A DNA stretch of 64,000 nucleotides from Blastomonas natatoria (lineage in GTDB: Bacteria; Pseudomonadota; Alphaproteobacteria; Sphingomonadales; Sphingomonadaceae): contig NZ_QJJM01000005.1 of the NCBI RefSeq assembly GCF_003201955.1, forward strand, positions 124,001-188,000, read 5' to 3'. Below the pieces are notes generated by a model. The model saw only the letters and a list, made by a program, of their open reading frames with translations, made no database searches and had not been told where the DNA came from. The number at the start of each line of letters is the position of its first letter. Positions within the stretch are counted from its first letter, which is position 1. Of this stretch, positions 37,275 to 45,855 are shown piece after piece. The position numbers were made by a program, and so were the translations under genes.

Positions 37275-37844
37275 ATGGACATTCGTATTTCTGGTCATCA
37301 GGTCGATACTGGCGAAGCGCTGAAGGTGCACGTCGCGGACCGGCTCAATGCGATTGTCGAAAAGTATTTTTCCAAGGCGATATCCAGCCATGTGACCTTC
37401 GGGCGAGGGCCTCACGACCAGTTCCAGTGCGATATCGTCACCCATGTCATGCAGGGGCTGATCCTCAAGGGCCATGGCCTGGCACAGGACGCGCATGTCG
37501 GATTTGACGGTGCTGCCGACAAGATCGAGAAGCAGCTGCGCCGCTATATGGGCCGCCTCAAGGGCCGCCACGAGCAGTTTCAGCATGCCGCACGTGAGGA
37601 AGAAGCCGCTTATGTCGTCTTCGAAAGCGGCAGCGAGGAAGAAGAGGTCGTCGGCGACGCTCCGGTCGTGATTGCCGAAACGCGGGTCGATGTGCCCGAG
37701 GCGACCGTGTCCGACGCCGTGATGATGCTCGATCTGCGCAACACCAACGCGCTTTTCTTCAAGAACACCGGCACCGGTCGGCACAACATGGTCTATCGCC
37801 GCCCCGATGGCTCGATCGGCTGGGTGGAACCGCGCGCCACCTGA
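37275..37844 (+). CDS. hpf: Long-form ribosome hibernation promoting factor
   Basis: A 189-residue protein. The N-terminal S30AE domain (MDIRISGHQVDTGEALKVHV) binds the ribosome. The C-terminal dimerisation domain (VSDAVMMLDLRNTNALFFKNTGTGRHNMVYRRPDGSIGWVEP) allows 100S dimer formation, which marks the long form. The start at 37275 has GGAG at 37266-37269; an ATG four codons earlier lacks such a site. It precedes ptsN as in many proteobacteria, though the usual upstream rpoN is absent. Confidence 0.95.
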   Translation: MDIRISGHQVDTGEALKVHVADRLNAIVEKYFSKAISSHVTFGRGPHDQFQCDIVTHVMQGLILKGHGLAQDAHVGFDGAADKIEKQLRRYMGRLKGRHEQFQHAAREEEAAYVVFESGSEEEEVVGDAPVVIAETRVDVPEATVSDAVMMLDLRNTNALFFKNTGTGRHNMVYRRPDGSIGWVEPRAT

Positions 37845-38039
37845 ATCGCGCGCGCTGTGCGCCCGTGCATCGCATGACTTGGTTTTTTGCCCGATATGGT
37901 GCATGGGCGCCGCAGCAACGCGTCGGCGGGATGAGGCAACCCCCTCCCGGCAGGGCCGACGATGATCTGAACACCATTCGTACGCGCCGTTCCCGCAACG
38001 ACCGGGACCGGCGCGACAGAATCGAGAATTTTGACTGTC

Positions 38040-38501
38040 ATGGCGTGGTTCGAACTCGACAAGCAGGCGGTGCTGATCTCTGCGCGCGTCGCGGACAAGC
38101 AGCAGGTCCTCGAACTTGCGGCCGAACAGTTTGGCCATTGCTACGGGCTCGATGCGGACAAGGTGCTCGCCTGTCTGCTCGAGCGCGAGCAGCTTGGCTC
38201 GACCGGCTTTGGCCGCAGGGTCGCCATTCCCCATGGCAAGATGGAAGGGCTGGATCACTCGGTCGCCGTCGTGCTGCGCCTGGGCAAGCCGATCGAGTTC
38301 GGTTCGATCGACAATCTCCCGGTTGATCTGGTGATCGCGCTGCTTTCGCCGGTCGCGACCGGAGCCATGCATCTCCAGGCGCTGGCGCATATCTCGCGCC
38401 TCACGCGTGACGAAAAGACGCTGGCGAAGATCAAGGGAGCCGACGATCCCGACGCCATCTATGCGCTGGTGACCGCCGAGCTGGATCGTGACGCTGCCTG
38501 A
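38040..38501 (+). CDS. ptsN: Nitrogen regulatory PTS EIIA component PtsN
   Basis: EIIA-Ntr of 153 residues, part of the regulatory phosphotransfer chain PtsP-NPr-PtsN. The phospho-accepting residue is His65 in RRVAIPHGKMEGL; the family AHISRLTRDEKTLAKIKGADD follows. The start at 38040 (ATGGCGTGG) was chosen; an upstream TTG would add three residues. Coupling to hpf on one strand suits stress and nitrogen/potassium control. It overlaps the next gene by 14 bases. Confidence 0.93.
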   Translation: MAWFELDKQAVLISARVADKQQVLELAAEQFGHCYGLDADKVLACLLEREQLGSTGFGRRVAIPHGKMEGLDHSVAVVLRLGKPIEFGSIDNLPVDLVIALLSPVATGAMHLQALAHISRLTRDEKTLAKIKGADDPDAIYALVTAELDRDAA

Positions 38502-38976
38502 ACGTGCCGCTGGACCGGGCGAGGAGGCGCATTTTCGTGCGCTCGAGCGCCTGTATGCTGCTGCCGCGATCAACCGGCTGTTCCCGTCCCGCCTGACGAT
38601 TACAGGCGCTGGCAAGGCGCGGATCGACTTTGACGTTACGCCCGAACATTTTCATGCGGCCGGGGCCGCGCACGGCACGCTCTATTTCAAGATGCTCGAC
38701 GATGCGGCCTTCTACGCCTGCAATGCGCTGGTCACCGACCGTTTCCTGCTGACCACGGCGTTCAACCTGCATTTCACGGCGCCGGTCCGGGCCGGGCCGG
38801 TCTATGCCGAGGGCCATTGGGTCAGCGGGCGTCGCCGTGTGTGGGTTGGGGAATCGCGGCTGGTCGATTCCGAAGGGGAGGAAATCGCACGCGGTACGGG
38901 CACCTTCATGCGGTCGCACATCCCGCTGTCGGGGCTGGAAGGCTATGCTGTGCCGCCAGGCGAGACTGCTCGGTGA
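38488..38976 (+). CDS. Hotdog-fold thioesterase (PaaI-like)
   Basis: A 162-residue protein with a single hotdog domain: FHAAGAAHGTLYFKMLDDAAFYACNAL (central helix with the catalytic region), then TTAFNLHFTAPVRAGPVYAEGHWVSGRRRVWVGESRLVD. This fits PaaI/YbgC-like acyl-CoA thioesterases. The GTG start lies within the ptsN end. The substrate is unknown. It is translationally coupled on both sides to ptsN and the DUF1491 gene. Confidence 0.82.
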   Translation: MTLPERAAGPGEEAHFRALERLYAAAAINRLFPSRLTITGAGKARIDFDVTPEHFHAAGAAHGTLYFKMLDDAAFYACNALVTDRFLLTTAFNLHFTAPVRAGPVYAEGHWVSGRRRVWVGESRLVDSEGEEIARGTGTFMRSHIPLSGLEGYAVPPGETAR

Positions 38977-39326
38977 TCGAGCCGCGGCTCGCCGCCAATG
39001 TCCGGATCGAAGCGCTCAAACGCCTGTCTGCCGCTTCCGGCGCCTTTGCCACCCTCATCGCCAGGGGAGACCCGGTATCCGGTGCGATCCTGATCGCGCG
39101 TACCATGCGCGGGCAGGACAATGCGCTGTTCGAAATGTTCAGGGGAATGGACGGAAAGACCGACTGGCAGGAGGTCTGGAGCGACGATTCTGAGGCCATT
39201 GCGCGCAAGGGCAGCATGGCCGACTATATCGAAAGACGCCGGTCACGCGATGCGGATCTGTGGATTATCGAACTGGATGTCGCCAGCCGCGCACAGTTCG
39301 ACGCTATAATCGCTGCGATGAGTTGA
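38973..39326 (+). CDS. DUF1491 family protein
   Basis: A 117-residue cytoplasmic protein: the N-terminal RLAANVRIEALKRLSAASGAFATLIARGDPVSGAILI, the middle GMDGKTDWQEVWS and the C-terminal YIERRRSRDADLWIIELD match the DUF1491 pattern. The start is a GTG overlapping the previous stop (GTGA). The family is restricted to alphaproteobacteria and has no known function. Confidence 0.8.
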   Translation: MIEPRLAANVRIEALKRLSAASGAFATLIARGDPVSGAILIARTMRGQDNALFEMFRGMDGKTDWQEVWSDDSEAIARKGSMADYIERRRSRDADLWIIELDVASRAQFDAIIAAMS

Positions 39327-39523
39327 CTCGCCTGGCCCTCTGCTAGAGGGGCCGCTCCATCGTTCAACGCGCAGGCGGCTCCAATGGTTCCCCGGCTTTT
39401 TCAACAAGCCAGAGAAGAACAGGGCTAGCACGCAGACGGGGGGTTGCCCTCCGGGACCGCCCGGGCATTTCTGTCCGATGCGTGTTCCGGTCGTGGTGAT
39501 TCACCGCACAGTCAAAGTCTATA

Positions 39524-40183
39524 ATGAGTAAGATCCTCAAGGCCGCCAGCATGGCCGCCGTGGCACTCTACAGCATTGCCACCATCGCCTTTACCGACGC
39601 TTCAGCCGCTCTTGCATCGCCGCTGATCGCCGACATGATCCAGCCGGTTCCCGCCCAGAGCAGCGAACAGACGGACTCCAGCGCCCCCCAGGACGCTGTC
39701 GAAGCCATTGCCGACGCCGGAACCGCTCCCCAGCAGATCGACACTCAGACCGCCCAGCCGCCGCTCAAGGCTGAAAGCCTGGCGCAGCTCGTGTCTATGT
39801 CCGATATTCCAGCCGAGATCGACGAAGAAACCCGCTGTCTGGCCGGTGCCGTCTATTTCGAATCCAAGGGCGAAACGCTCAATGGCCAGCTGGCCGTGGC
39901 CAAGGTCGTGATCGCGCGCCGCGATTCTGGCCGCTTTGCCAGCAGCCTGTGCGGCGTCGTCTATCAGCCCAGCCAGTTCTCGTTCGTCCGTGGCGGCCGC
40001 ATGCCGGCCATTCCGGCTTCCAGCCAGGACTGGAAGGAAGCCGTGGCCATCGCGCAGATCGCGATGAAGGACGCGTGGGACAGCCCGGTCGAGGGCGCCC
40101 TGTTCTTCCACGCGCGCCATGTCTCGCCCGGCTGGCGCATGCAGCGCCTTGCGGCTGTGGACAATCACGTATTCTATCGCTGA
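39524..40183 (+). CDS. SleB-type cell wall hydrolase (exported)
   Basis: A 219-residue protein with an N-terminal signal or anchor (MSKILKAASMAAVALYSIATIAF), a low-complexity Ser/Gln-rich linker, and a C-terminal Hydrolase_2 domain starting ETRCLAGAVYFESKGETLNGQLAVAKVVIARRDSGRF. The catalytic Glu lies in AVYFESKGE. Further family motifs are CGVVYQPSQFSFV and GALFFHARHVSPGW. Such proteins act on peptidoglycan as lytic enzymes. Standalone gene with its own upstream region. Confidence 0.88.
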   Translation: MSKILKAASMAAVALYSIATIAFTDASAALASPLIADMIQPVPAQSSEQTDSSAPQDAVEAIADAGTAPQQIDTQTAQPPLKAESLAQLVSMSDIPAEIDEETRCLAGAVYFESKGETLNGQLAVAKVVIARRDSGRFASSLCGVVYQPSQFSFVRGGRMPAIPASSQDWKEAVAIAQIAMKDAWDSPVEGALFFHARHVSPGWRMQRLAAVDNHVFYR

Positions 40184-40386
40184 TCCTGGCGGCTTTCGGG
40201 CCGTCAACCAGCATCAGAGCTAGTCCTTTGGGTCGCAAAGGACTGAGGCGGGCGCATCCTTTGCGTCCGCCTCAACCCTGTTCGGGCACCGCGAGAAAAT
40301 CCGGGCGCATGCAGAAAGAGACCGGCGGCTTGGGGGCCACCGGTCCAGTCTGTTTTTTACCAAGGGGTTGGCAAAACTGAGGAAGG

Positions 40387-40776
40387 TCAGCTGCCGACGG
40401 CTATCCGTTCGCCGGGCTTGAAATTCTCGCCAGCTTCGGCGCGGGCGATCAGCGTCACCATGGCGCGCTGGCCGCTGACAGTCGTTTCCCTGACGCAATT
40501 CTTGTAGTCGGTCTGTTCGCGCAGCGGGCCACGGGGCAGGCTGCCACAGACTTGGTGGGTCGCTGAGCGCAAACGGACCTTGAGCGTCTCGGTGCCCTCG
40601 GGCGTGGTCAGGTCCAGATCGACGAACGGAACTTCGACGCTGCGGACGAGGCGGTTGCCGACCGTCTGCTCGGATATGGCAGGCTTGGCCTGGACGGCGG
40701 CGGAAAAGAGGACGGCCGAAGCAGCGGCGGCGGCCAGGGTGCGGGTAGCGATCGGGGCAAGAGCACGGGCGAACAT
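40387..40776 (-). CDS. UrcA family protein
   Basis: A 129-residue exported protein with a clear Sec signal (ATRTLAAAAASAVLFSAAVQA) and the UrcA domain VPFVDLDLTTPEGTETLKVRLRSATHQVCG, with the conserved cysteine pair CGSLP and NCVRETT. The family is common in sphingomonads and of unknown function. The start at 40776 has AAAGGA upstream; longer frames would mask the signal peptide. A strong inverted repeat lies about 40 bases upstream (40818-40855). Confidence 0.85.
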   Translation of the reverse strand: MFARALAPIATRTLAAAAASAVLFSAAVQAKPAISEQTVGNRLVRSVEVPFVDLDLTTPEGTETLKVRLRSATHQVCGSLPRGPLREQTDYKNCVRETTVSGQRAMVTLIARAEAGENFKPGERIAVGS

Positions 40777-40817
40777 GGGGTGGGGTCCTTTCGATGGGCA
40801 AGCAAACTGAACGTTGG

Positions 40818-40855
40818 GACCGGTCCTGCTGGCAAGGGTCCCTGCAGGACCGGTC
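40818..40855. promoter_or_regulatory. 12-base inverted repeat in the urcA-like leader
   Basis: GACCGGTCCTGC (40818-40829) and GCAGGACCGGTC (40844-40855) are perfect reverse complements with a 14-base loop, about 40 bases before the urcA-like ATG on the minus strand. It could be an mRNA hairpin or an operator. Confidence 0.55.
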
Positions 40856-41120
40856 TTGTTGTTGTTTGCCGCCGATGTCCGGCCTGGGGAGCTATGGAGC
40901 ATCGGCGACATCATCTGGATAGGGGAGGATGCCGCCAGGGTCGCGCCGCGCTCGACAAGGGCGCAGCAGATGTCGCTCAACGACTACAGCTGTCGACGAA
41001 CGACACAGCTGTATCGACCAATGTTACATATGCTAAGAAACTGTCATCGAATCGGCAAGATTCGGTCACACTTCCGTTACGGAATGCTGACCTGCCTGGT
41101 CAGGGTGACGATCGTGTGCG

Positions 41121-41134
41121 GTTCCACGTGGAAC
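41121..41134. other. Degenerate parS-like palindrome
   Basis: GTTCCACGTGGAAC is a perfect palindrome sharing the parS core CACGTG and half-site TTCCACGTG. It differs from the consensus at two symmetric positions and at the outermost bases. It is intergenic, just past the thiSG stop. Confidence 0.4.
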
Positions 41135-41138
41135 GTTA

Positions 41139-42149
41139 TCAGATCAGCCCTGCCAGCGGGCTCGAGGGATCTGCATATTTGCGCGTTCCCATGCGACCCG
41201 AAAGATAGGCGTCACGTCCGGCCTCGACGGCCAGCTTCATTGCCCGTGCCATGCGGATGGGGTCTCTGGCCTCGGCGATCGCGGTGTTCATCAGCACGCC
41301 GTCGCAGCCCAGTTCCATCGCGATCGCGGCATCCGATGCCGTGCCGACACCGGCATCGACCAGCACGGGCACCTTGGCATTCTCGACGATCAGCCGGATG
41401 GTCACCCGGTTCTGGATGCCCAGGCCCGATCCGATCGGCGCGCCCAGCGGCATGATCGCCACCGCACCCGCATCTTCCAGCCGCTTCGCGCCGATCGGGT
41501 CATCGACGCAATAGACCATGGGCTTGAAGCCTTCCCTGGCGAGGATCTCGGTCGCATGCAGGGTTTCGTGCATGTCGGGATACAGCGTCTTCGCCTCGCC
41601 CAGCACCTCGAGCTTGACCAGATCCCAGCCGCCCGCCTCGCGCGCGAGGCGCAGCGTGCGGATCGCCTCCTCGCCGGTGAAGCAGCCTGCGGTGTTGGGA
41701 AGATAGGTGATCTTCTTCGGATCGATGAAATCGGTCAGCATCGGCGCATTGGGATCCGACACGTTGACACGGCGCACCGCGACGGTGACGATCTCGGCGC
41801 CGGAGGCTTCGACGGCTGCCGCGTTCTGCGCAAAATCCTTGTACTTGCCGGTCCCGACGATCAGGCGCGAGCGGAAGGTATGACCGGCCACGGTCCAGCT
41901 GTCATCGCCAGGTTCATGATCGCCGCCGCCGACAAAGTGCACGATCTCCAGTCGATCGCCCTCGGACACCGCGACATCGGCCAGGGTCGAGCGCGGCACG
42001 ATATCCAGATTGCGCTCCACGGCCACCTTTGCGGGGTTGAAGCCCAGCGTCTCGACCAGTGCAGCAATGCTCTGCCCGGCAGGCACGCGTCGCGGCTCGC
42101 CATTGATATGGACGGTGATCTGGGCGGTATCGGTGGAGGTGCTGTTCAT
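41139..42149 (-). CDS. thiSG: ThiS-ThiG fusion: sulfur carrier/thiazole synthase
   Basis: A 336-residue fusion. Residues about 8-75 are a ubiquitin-like ThiS domain ([27 protein letters not shown] ending IVHFVGGG). The rest is thiazole synthase ThiG with [51 protein letters not shown] (catalytic Lys) and [31 protein letters not shown]. ThiG makes the thiazole ring of thiamine. Normally ThiS must expose its C-terminal Gly-Gly for thiocarboxylation, but here that motif is internal. Fusions of this type are annotated in other proteobacteria. No TPP riboswitch was recognised upstream. Confidence 0.93.
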   Translation of the reverse strand: MNSTSTDTAQITVHINGEPRRVPAGQSIAALVETLGFNPAKVAVERNLDIVPRSTLADVAVSEGDRLEIVHFVGGGDHEPGDDSWTVAGHTFRSRLIVGTGKYKDFAQNAAAVEASGAEIVTVAVRRVNVSDPNAPMLTDFIDPKKITYLPNTAGCFTGEEAIRTLRLAREAGGWDLVKLEVLGEAKTLYPDMHETLHATEILAREGFKPMVYCVDDPIGAKRLEDAGAVAIMPLGAPIGSGLGIQNRVTIRLIVENAKVPVLVDAGVGTASDAAIAMELGCDGVLMNTAIAEARDPIRMARAMKLAVEAGRDAYLSGRMGTRKYADPSSPLAGLI

Positions 42150-42213
42150 AGGGCGCGACTCTTGGCGCGGATGAAGGGGCCAGGGCAAGCCCCAATATGA
42201 CCTGCAGAGACGA

Positions 42214-42591
42214 TCAGTGCTGCCGTGCTGCGCGATAGTTGAGCAGATGGGCGATGCTGAGCAGGGCCACGCCGACAAAGGTCAGCGCATATTCCCAAGA
42301 TCCGCCATGGGGGACCGTCATCGCTGCGAGCATGGCCGCTATCCCGGCGCTGCCGATCATCAGCGGCGTGCGCGCGCCGTGCAGCTTCAGACCGTGGCCC
42401 AGCGCGATGGCTGCCATCACGGCCGCCAGCACGAAGCCGATCTCGTGCACCCAGGGCGAGAGGAAAATGCCGCCCATCGAGGCGAATCCGGCGACCAGCC
42501 AGATGCCTGCCGCGCAATGCACCATGCACAGCGCAGACAATGCGATCGCGGCCGAATCAAGACGGCCCGAACGGGTGATACGAGACAACAT
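42214..42591 (-). CDS. MerC-domain membrane protein
   Basis: A 125-residue protein with four hydrophobic helices. Helix 1 holds the CMVHC cysteine pair ([19 protein letters not shown]) of MerC proteins, which move metal ions such as Hg(II), but also appear in non-mercury settings. There is no merR, merA or merP nearby, so a general metal role is more likely. The ATG at 42591 was chosen over longer frames. An AT-rich near-palindrome lies just upstream and may be a metal-regulator operator. Confidence 0.75.
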   Translation of the reverse strand: MLSRITRSGRLDSAAIALSALCMVHCAAGIWLVAGFASMGGIFLSPWVHEIGFVLAAVMAAIALGHGLKLHGARTPLMIGSAGIAAMLAAMTVPHGGSWEYALTFVGVALLSIAHLLNYRAARQH

Positions 42592-42606
42592 GGCAGCTCT
42601 AATAGG

Positions 42607-42619
42607 TGATATAATATCA
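42607..42619. promoter_or_regulatory. AT-rich inverted repeat, candidate Fur/Zur-type operator
   Basis: TGATATAATATCA has perfect arms TGATAT/ATATCA around one central base. It lies 16 bases before the merC-like ATG and about 100 bases before ctaA on the other strand. The shape resembles Zur/Fur-family sites but the match is not specific. Confidence 0.45.
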
Positions 42620-42718
42620 TTGCGCAATGCACCGTCTCGCATAAAGTTCCGCGATCGGCCGGGCAGCCCACGCAAAAACACCTTGCAACGGCGGCCGCAC
42701 AATCCGAAATGCGGGCGT

Positions 42719-43786
42719 ATGACCAGCCTGTCCCAGCCTCGGATCGCCGCCCCTCTGTCTGTCCCCCGCGCCGCCCCGCGCGCCATTGCCCTCTGGCTCT
42801 ACGGGGTTGCCCTGCTGGTCTTCTGCATGGTCGTGGTCGGCGGCATCACCCGGCTGACCGAATCGGGCCTTTCGATCACCGAGTGGAATGTCGTGACCGG
42901 CACGCTGCCGCCGCTCAGCGAAGCCGCTTGGGTGTCGGAATTCGAGAAATACAAGCGCATCCCGGAATATATCGAGGTCAATGCCGGCATGACGCTGGCC
43001 GAGTTCAAGAACATCTATTTCTGGGAATATGTTCACCGTCTGCTCGGACGCCTTGTCGGCCTGGCCTTCGCGCTGCCCTTCGCATATTTCGCGATCCGCC
43101 GAGCGATACCGAAGGGCTATGGCTGGCGCCTGTTCGCCCTGTTCGCGCTGGGCGGTCTGCAGGGCGCGATCGGCTGGTGGATGGTGGCATCGGGCCTGAC
43201 CGAGCGCACCGATGTAAGCCATTTCCGCCTCGCCGTTCACCTGCTCAATGCACTGTTCATCATGGCCGGGCTGATCTGGACCGCGCGCGACCTGCAGGTG
43301 CTGGCGCGCGATCCCGACGCCCGACCAGCACGGATGACGGCCGTGGCGCTGGCGACGATCCTGCTGCTGTTCGTCCAGCTGCTGCTCGGAGCCTGGGTCG
43401 CCGGGCTCAACGCGGGCTATGCCGCCAAGAGCTGGCCGCTGATGAACGGCAGCTTCTTCCCGCAGGATGTCGACTGGTCGCAGGGCGTGGTGCACGCGCT
43501 GACCCATGACCCGTTCCTGCTCCACTTTCTCCATCGCTGGTGGGCATTCGTCGCGGTAGCCGCGCTCGTCGTGATGGCGCGTGCGGTGCGCAAGGCAGAC
43601 CGGCCCGCCTCGATCGCGATCCACAGCGCGTTCGGGGTGCAGGTGCTGCTCGGCATCGCCACGGTGATGAGCAGCGTCGATCTGCATCTGGCGGTGCTGC
43701 ACCAGGCCGTGGGCGCGATCCTGGTCGGTACGGTCGCCTGGGGCGCCCACAGCCTGGGCCACAAGGGTGCGACGCGCCCGGCATGA
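42719..43786 (+). CDS. ctaA: Haem A synthase (COX15/CtaA family)
   Basis: A 355-residue, eight-helix membrane enzyme that oxidises haem O to haem A for cytochrome c oxidase. It starts MTSLSQPRIAAPLSV. Haem-ligating histidines are visible in WEYVHRLLGRLVG, DVSHFRLAVHLLNAL, LLHFLHRWWAF and LAVLHQAVGAI, together with GGITRLTESGLSITEW of the family. The ATG at 42719 fits; the frame continues upstream into unlikely sequence. It overlaps cutA (ATGA). Confidence 0.95.
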   Translation: MTSLSQPRIAAPLSVPRAAPRAIALWLYGVALLVFCMVVVGGITRLTESGLSITEWNVVTGTLPPLSEAAWVSEFEKYKRIPEYIEVNAGMTLAEFKNIYFWEYVHRLLGRLVGLAFALPFAYFAIRRAIPKGYGWRLFALFALGGLQGAIGWWMVASGLTERTDVSHFRLAVHLLNALFIMAGLIWTARDLQVLARDPDARPARMTAVALATILLLFVQLLLGAWVAGLNAGYAAKSWPLMNGSFFPQDVDWSQGVVHALTHDPFLLHFLHRWWAFVAVAALVVMARAVRKADRPASIAIHSAFGVQVLLGIATVMSSVDLHLAVLHQAVGAILVGTVAWGAHSLGHKGATRPA

Positions 43787-44133
43787 TCGGCGATTCGCTG
43801 ATCGACACCAGCGAGATCCGGCTGGTCTATTGCCCCTTTGCCGACAAGGAAGAGGCGCAGACGATCGCGCGTACGGTGGTGCGCGAACAGCTTGCCGCCT
43901 GCGCCAACGTGCTCGGCACGGTCCAGTCGATCTATCACTGGAATGGCGAACTGACCGAACAGGCGGAAGTGCCGGTGCTGTTCAAGACCGCCCTGCCCCA
44001 GTCCAAGGCGCTGGTCGCGCGGATCGTGCATCTGCACAGCTATGACGAGCCGGCGGTGCTGGTGCTGCCCGTGGAATATTGCCCGCCCAGCTTTCGTGCA
44101 TGGGTGCTCGGCCAGACACTGGCGATCGACTGA
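43783..44133 (+). CDS. cutA: Divalent-cation tolerance protein CutA
   Basis: A 116-residue trimeric CutA1 protein: RLVYCPFADKEEAQTIARTVVREQLAACANVL, then SIYHWNGELTEQAEVPVLFKT and YDEPAVLVLPVE, close to E. coli CutA. The role in metal tolerance is not settled in the family. The start overlaps the ctaA stop, so the two are co-translated; copper handling for oxidase assembly is a possible link (inference). Confidence 0.92.
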   Translation: MIGDSLIDTSEIRLVYCPFADKEEAQTIARTVVREQLAACANVLGTVQSIYHWNGELTEQAEVPVLFKTALPQSKALVARIVHLHSYDEPAVLVLPVEYCPPSFRAWVLGQTLAID

Positions 44134-44210
44134 ACTGCGCCGGGCGACAGCTCCTGTCGGTCGTGCAAATCGAGGGTTTTCTCGGACTCATGCAGGGTCA
44201 GAACCTTGAT

Positions 44211-44224
44211 GGTATCATGATACC
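44211..44224. promoter_or_regulatory. 14-base perfect palindrome upstream of rplM
   Basis: GGTATCATGATACC is fully self-complementary and lies 24 bases before a good -35 box, upstream of the rplM-rpsI operon. Its binding protein is unknown. Confidence 0.4.
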
Positions 44225-44247
44225 CTACGCCAAAACCCCCAAAATGC

Positions 44248-44276
44248 TTGACGAATCGGGGCCTGATCGTCATTAG
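44248..44276 (+). promoter_or_regulatory. Candidate sigma-70 promoter for rplM-rpsI
   Basis: TTGACG (44248-44253), 17-base spacer, then CATTAG (44271-44276). The transcript would have a leader of about 120 bases before rplM. Confidence 0.45.
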
Positions 44277-44400
44277 CCGCGCTTCGCTCAGGCCTGCATA
44301 GCGCCGGCCTGTCGTGTCACAGAAATCTGTCAGCCGGTTGTCGTCTGGATCAGCAAGGTCCGGACATCGCAGCGGAGGACGTTTTGGAAGGTTGAAGGCC

Positions 44401-44880
44401 ATGAAGGCTTTGCTCAAGACCACCAAGTCGATCAAGCCGGCTGAGGTGGAAAAGAAATGGCATGTTATCGATGCCGACGGACTGGTGGTCGGCCGCGTTG
44501 CGGTGATCATCGCCAATATCCTGCGCGGCAAGCACAAGCCGAGCTACACCCCGCATGTCGATTGCGGTGACCATGTCATCGTCATCAACGCCGGCAAGGT
44601 GCAGCTGACCGGCAACAAGCGCGGCCAGAAGGTCTATTACAAGCACACCGGCTATATCGGTGGCATCAAGGAAGTGACCGCCGCCAAGGTGCTGGACGGC
44701 CGCTTCCCCGAGCGCGTGCTTGAAAAGGCGGTGGAGCGCATGGTCCCCCGCGGTCCGCTCGGTCGCAAGCAGATGCGCAACCTGCATCTCTTTACCGGAA
44801 CCGAACATCCGCATGCCGGCCAGCAGCCTGAAGTGCTCGACGTGGCCTCGCTCAACCGCAAGAACAAGGTGGGTGCATAA
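44401..44880 (+). CDS. rplM: 50S ribosomal protein L13
   Basis: A 159-residue protein with the L13 motifs [50 protein letters not shown] and [25 protein letters not shown]. It assembles early into the large subunit. The start at 44401 is preceded by GGAAGGTTGAAGG. The stop overlaps the rpsI start by one base, the normal rplM-rpsI operon. Confidence 0.97.
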   Translation: MKALLKTTKSIKPAEVEKKWHVIDADGLVVGRVAVIIANILRGKHKPSYTPHVDCGDHVIVINAGKVQLTGNKRGQKVYYKHTGYIGGIKEVTAAKVLDGRFPERVLEKAVERMVPRGPLGRKQMRNLHLFTGTEHPHAGQQPEVLDVASLNRKNKVGA

Positions 44881-45386
44881 TGTCTGATACCGTGCAATCC
44901 CTGTCCGACATCAAGGACATCGCCGCCGACATCGAAACCACCGACGCACCCGCCGTCAAGGTTTCCAACGCCCCGCTGCGTGAGCAGGAGCTTGACAAGC
45001 AGGGCCGCGCCTATGCCACCGGTCGCCGCAAGGATGCCGTGGCCCGCGTGTGGCTGAAGCCCGGCACCGGCAAGATCATCGTCAACAAGCGCGACCAGGC
45101 CGTGTATTTTGCACGCCCGACGCTGCGTCTCGTCATCAACCAGGTGTTCGACATTACCGATCGCAAGGATCAGTATGACGTGATCTGCACCGTCAAGGGC
45201 GGCGGTCTTTCGGGCCAGGCCGGCGCGGTCAAGCACGGCATCAGCCAGGCGCTGACCAAGTACGAACCCGCGCTGCGCAGCACCGTCAAGCAGGCAGGCT
45301 TCCTGACCCGCGACAGCCGCACCGTCGAGCGCAAGAAGTACGGCAAGGCCAAGGCGCGCAAGAGCTTCCAGTTCTCGAAGCGCTGA
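44880..45386 (+). CDS. rpsI: 30S ribosomal protein S9
   Basis: A 168-residue S9 with an acidic N-terminal extension of about 40 residues, common in alphaproteobacteria. The core follows: [49 protein letters not shown] and the C-terminal [24 protein letters not shown], whose final SKR reaches the P-site tRNA. Confidence 0.97.
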   Translation: MSDTVQSLSDIKDIAADIETTDAPAVKVSNAPLREQELDKQGRAYATGRRKDAVARVWLKPGTGKIIVNKRDQAVYFARPTLRLVINQVFDITDRKDQYDVICTVKGGGLSGQAGAVKHGISQALTKYEPALRSTVKQAGFLTRDSRTVERKKYGKAKARKSFQFSKR

Positions 45387-45541
45387 TGCGCCTCGTCGCC
45401 GGGGTCCTTTCAGGGCTCCGTGCGATGCCGCAATGAAATACGGGGTGATCGCCTCCCTTGGAATGCGCTGCTTGGGCGCCTCCATCGGACTAGCGATCGC
45501 CCCGATTTTCATATCGGGCCACAGGATCGTTGCAGCAGCGC

Positions 45542-45570
45542 TTGCACTGCGCGGTTGCACCCGCTAAGGG
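45542..45570 (+). promoter_or_regulatory. Candidate promoter for tRNA-Trp
   Basis: TTGCAC (45542-45547), 17-base spacer, TAAGGG (45565-45570), ending 16 bases before the tRNA. Both boxes are only partly canonical. Confidence 0.35.
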
Positions 45571-45586
45571 CGTCGCCTGCCCGCAC

Positions 45587-45662
45587 AGGAGTGTAGCTCA
45601 GCTGGTAGAGCGTCGGTCTCCAAAACCGAATGCCGGGGGTTCGAGTCCCTCCACTCCTGCCA
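45587..45662 (+). tRNA. tRNA-Trp(CCA)
   Basis: The acceptor stem AGGAGTG pairs with CACTCCT, then G and an encoded CCA. The D-arm contains AGCTCAGCTGGTAGAGC. The anticodon loop CTCCAAA between TCGGT and ACCGA gives anticodon CCA for Trp. The T-arm has GGTTCGAGTCC. It stands directly upstream of secE-nusG, a position shared by many alphaproteobacteria. Confidence 0.96.
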
Positions 45663-45855
45663 GCGGCGATCGATCGTCCCCTGATGGGGCGTCTCCCCGA
45701 CCATTGAATCCCCTTGCTTCTGCGGATTTGCGCGGCTATGGGGCTGTCTTTCTCCGACAGGGTGCATATATCGTGTTTCAGCCGGGCAAGGCTGGCGGCG
45801 ATGTGCCTGCCAAAGCGGATATGCCCGCCTTTCGGAACAAGGGAAGTTGAAGGCC

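Larger units (their letters stand above)
40777..41138. other. Gene-free 362-base region upstream of urcA-like gene
   Basis: It lies between the start of the UrcA gene and the stop of thiSG, both on the minus strand. It contains a 12-base perfect inverted repeat (40818-40855), an AT-richer segment at 41010-41060 likely to hold the promoter, and a parS-like palindrome (41121-41134). No coding sequence is supported. Confidence 0.55.

Noticed and set aside
39334-39353. Terminator after the DUF1491 gene
   Set aside because: GGCCCTC/GAGGGGCC can pair with a bulge but there is no T tract, so the call is too weak to list.
42150-42213. TPP riboswitch upstream of thiSG
   Set aside because: Only about 64 bases lie between thiSG and the upstream gene, and no thi-box core (CTGAGA...ACCTGA) is visible.
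42214-42591. Mercury resistance locus
   Set aside because: A MerC-domain gene alone; no merR, merT, merP or merA nearby.
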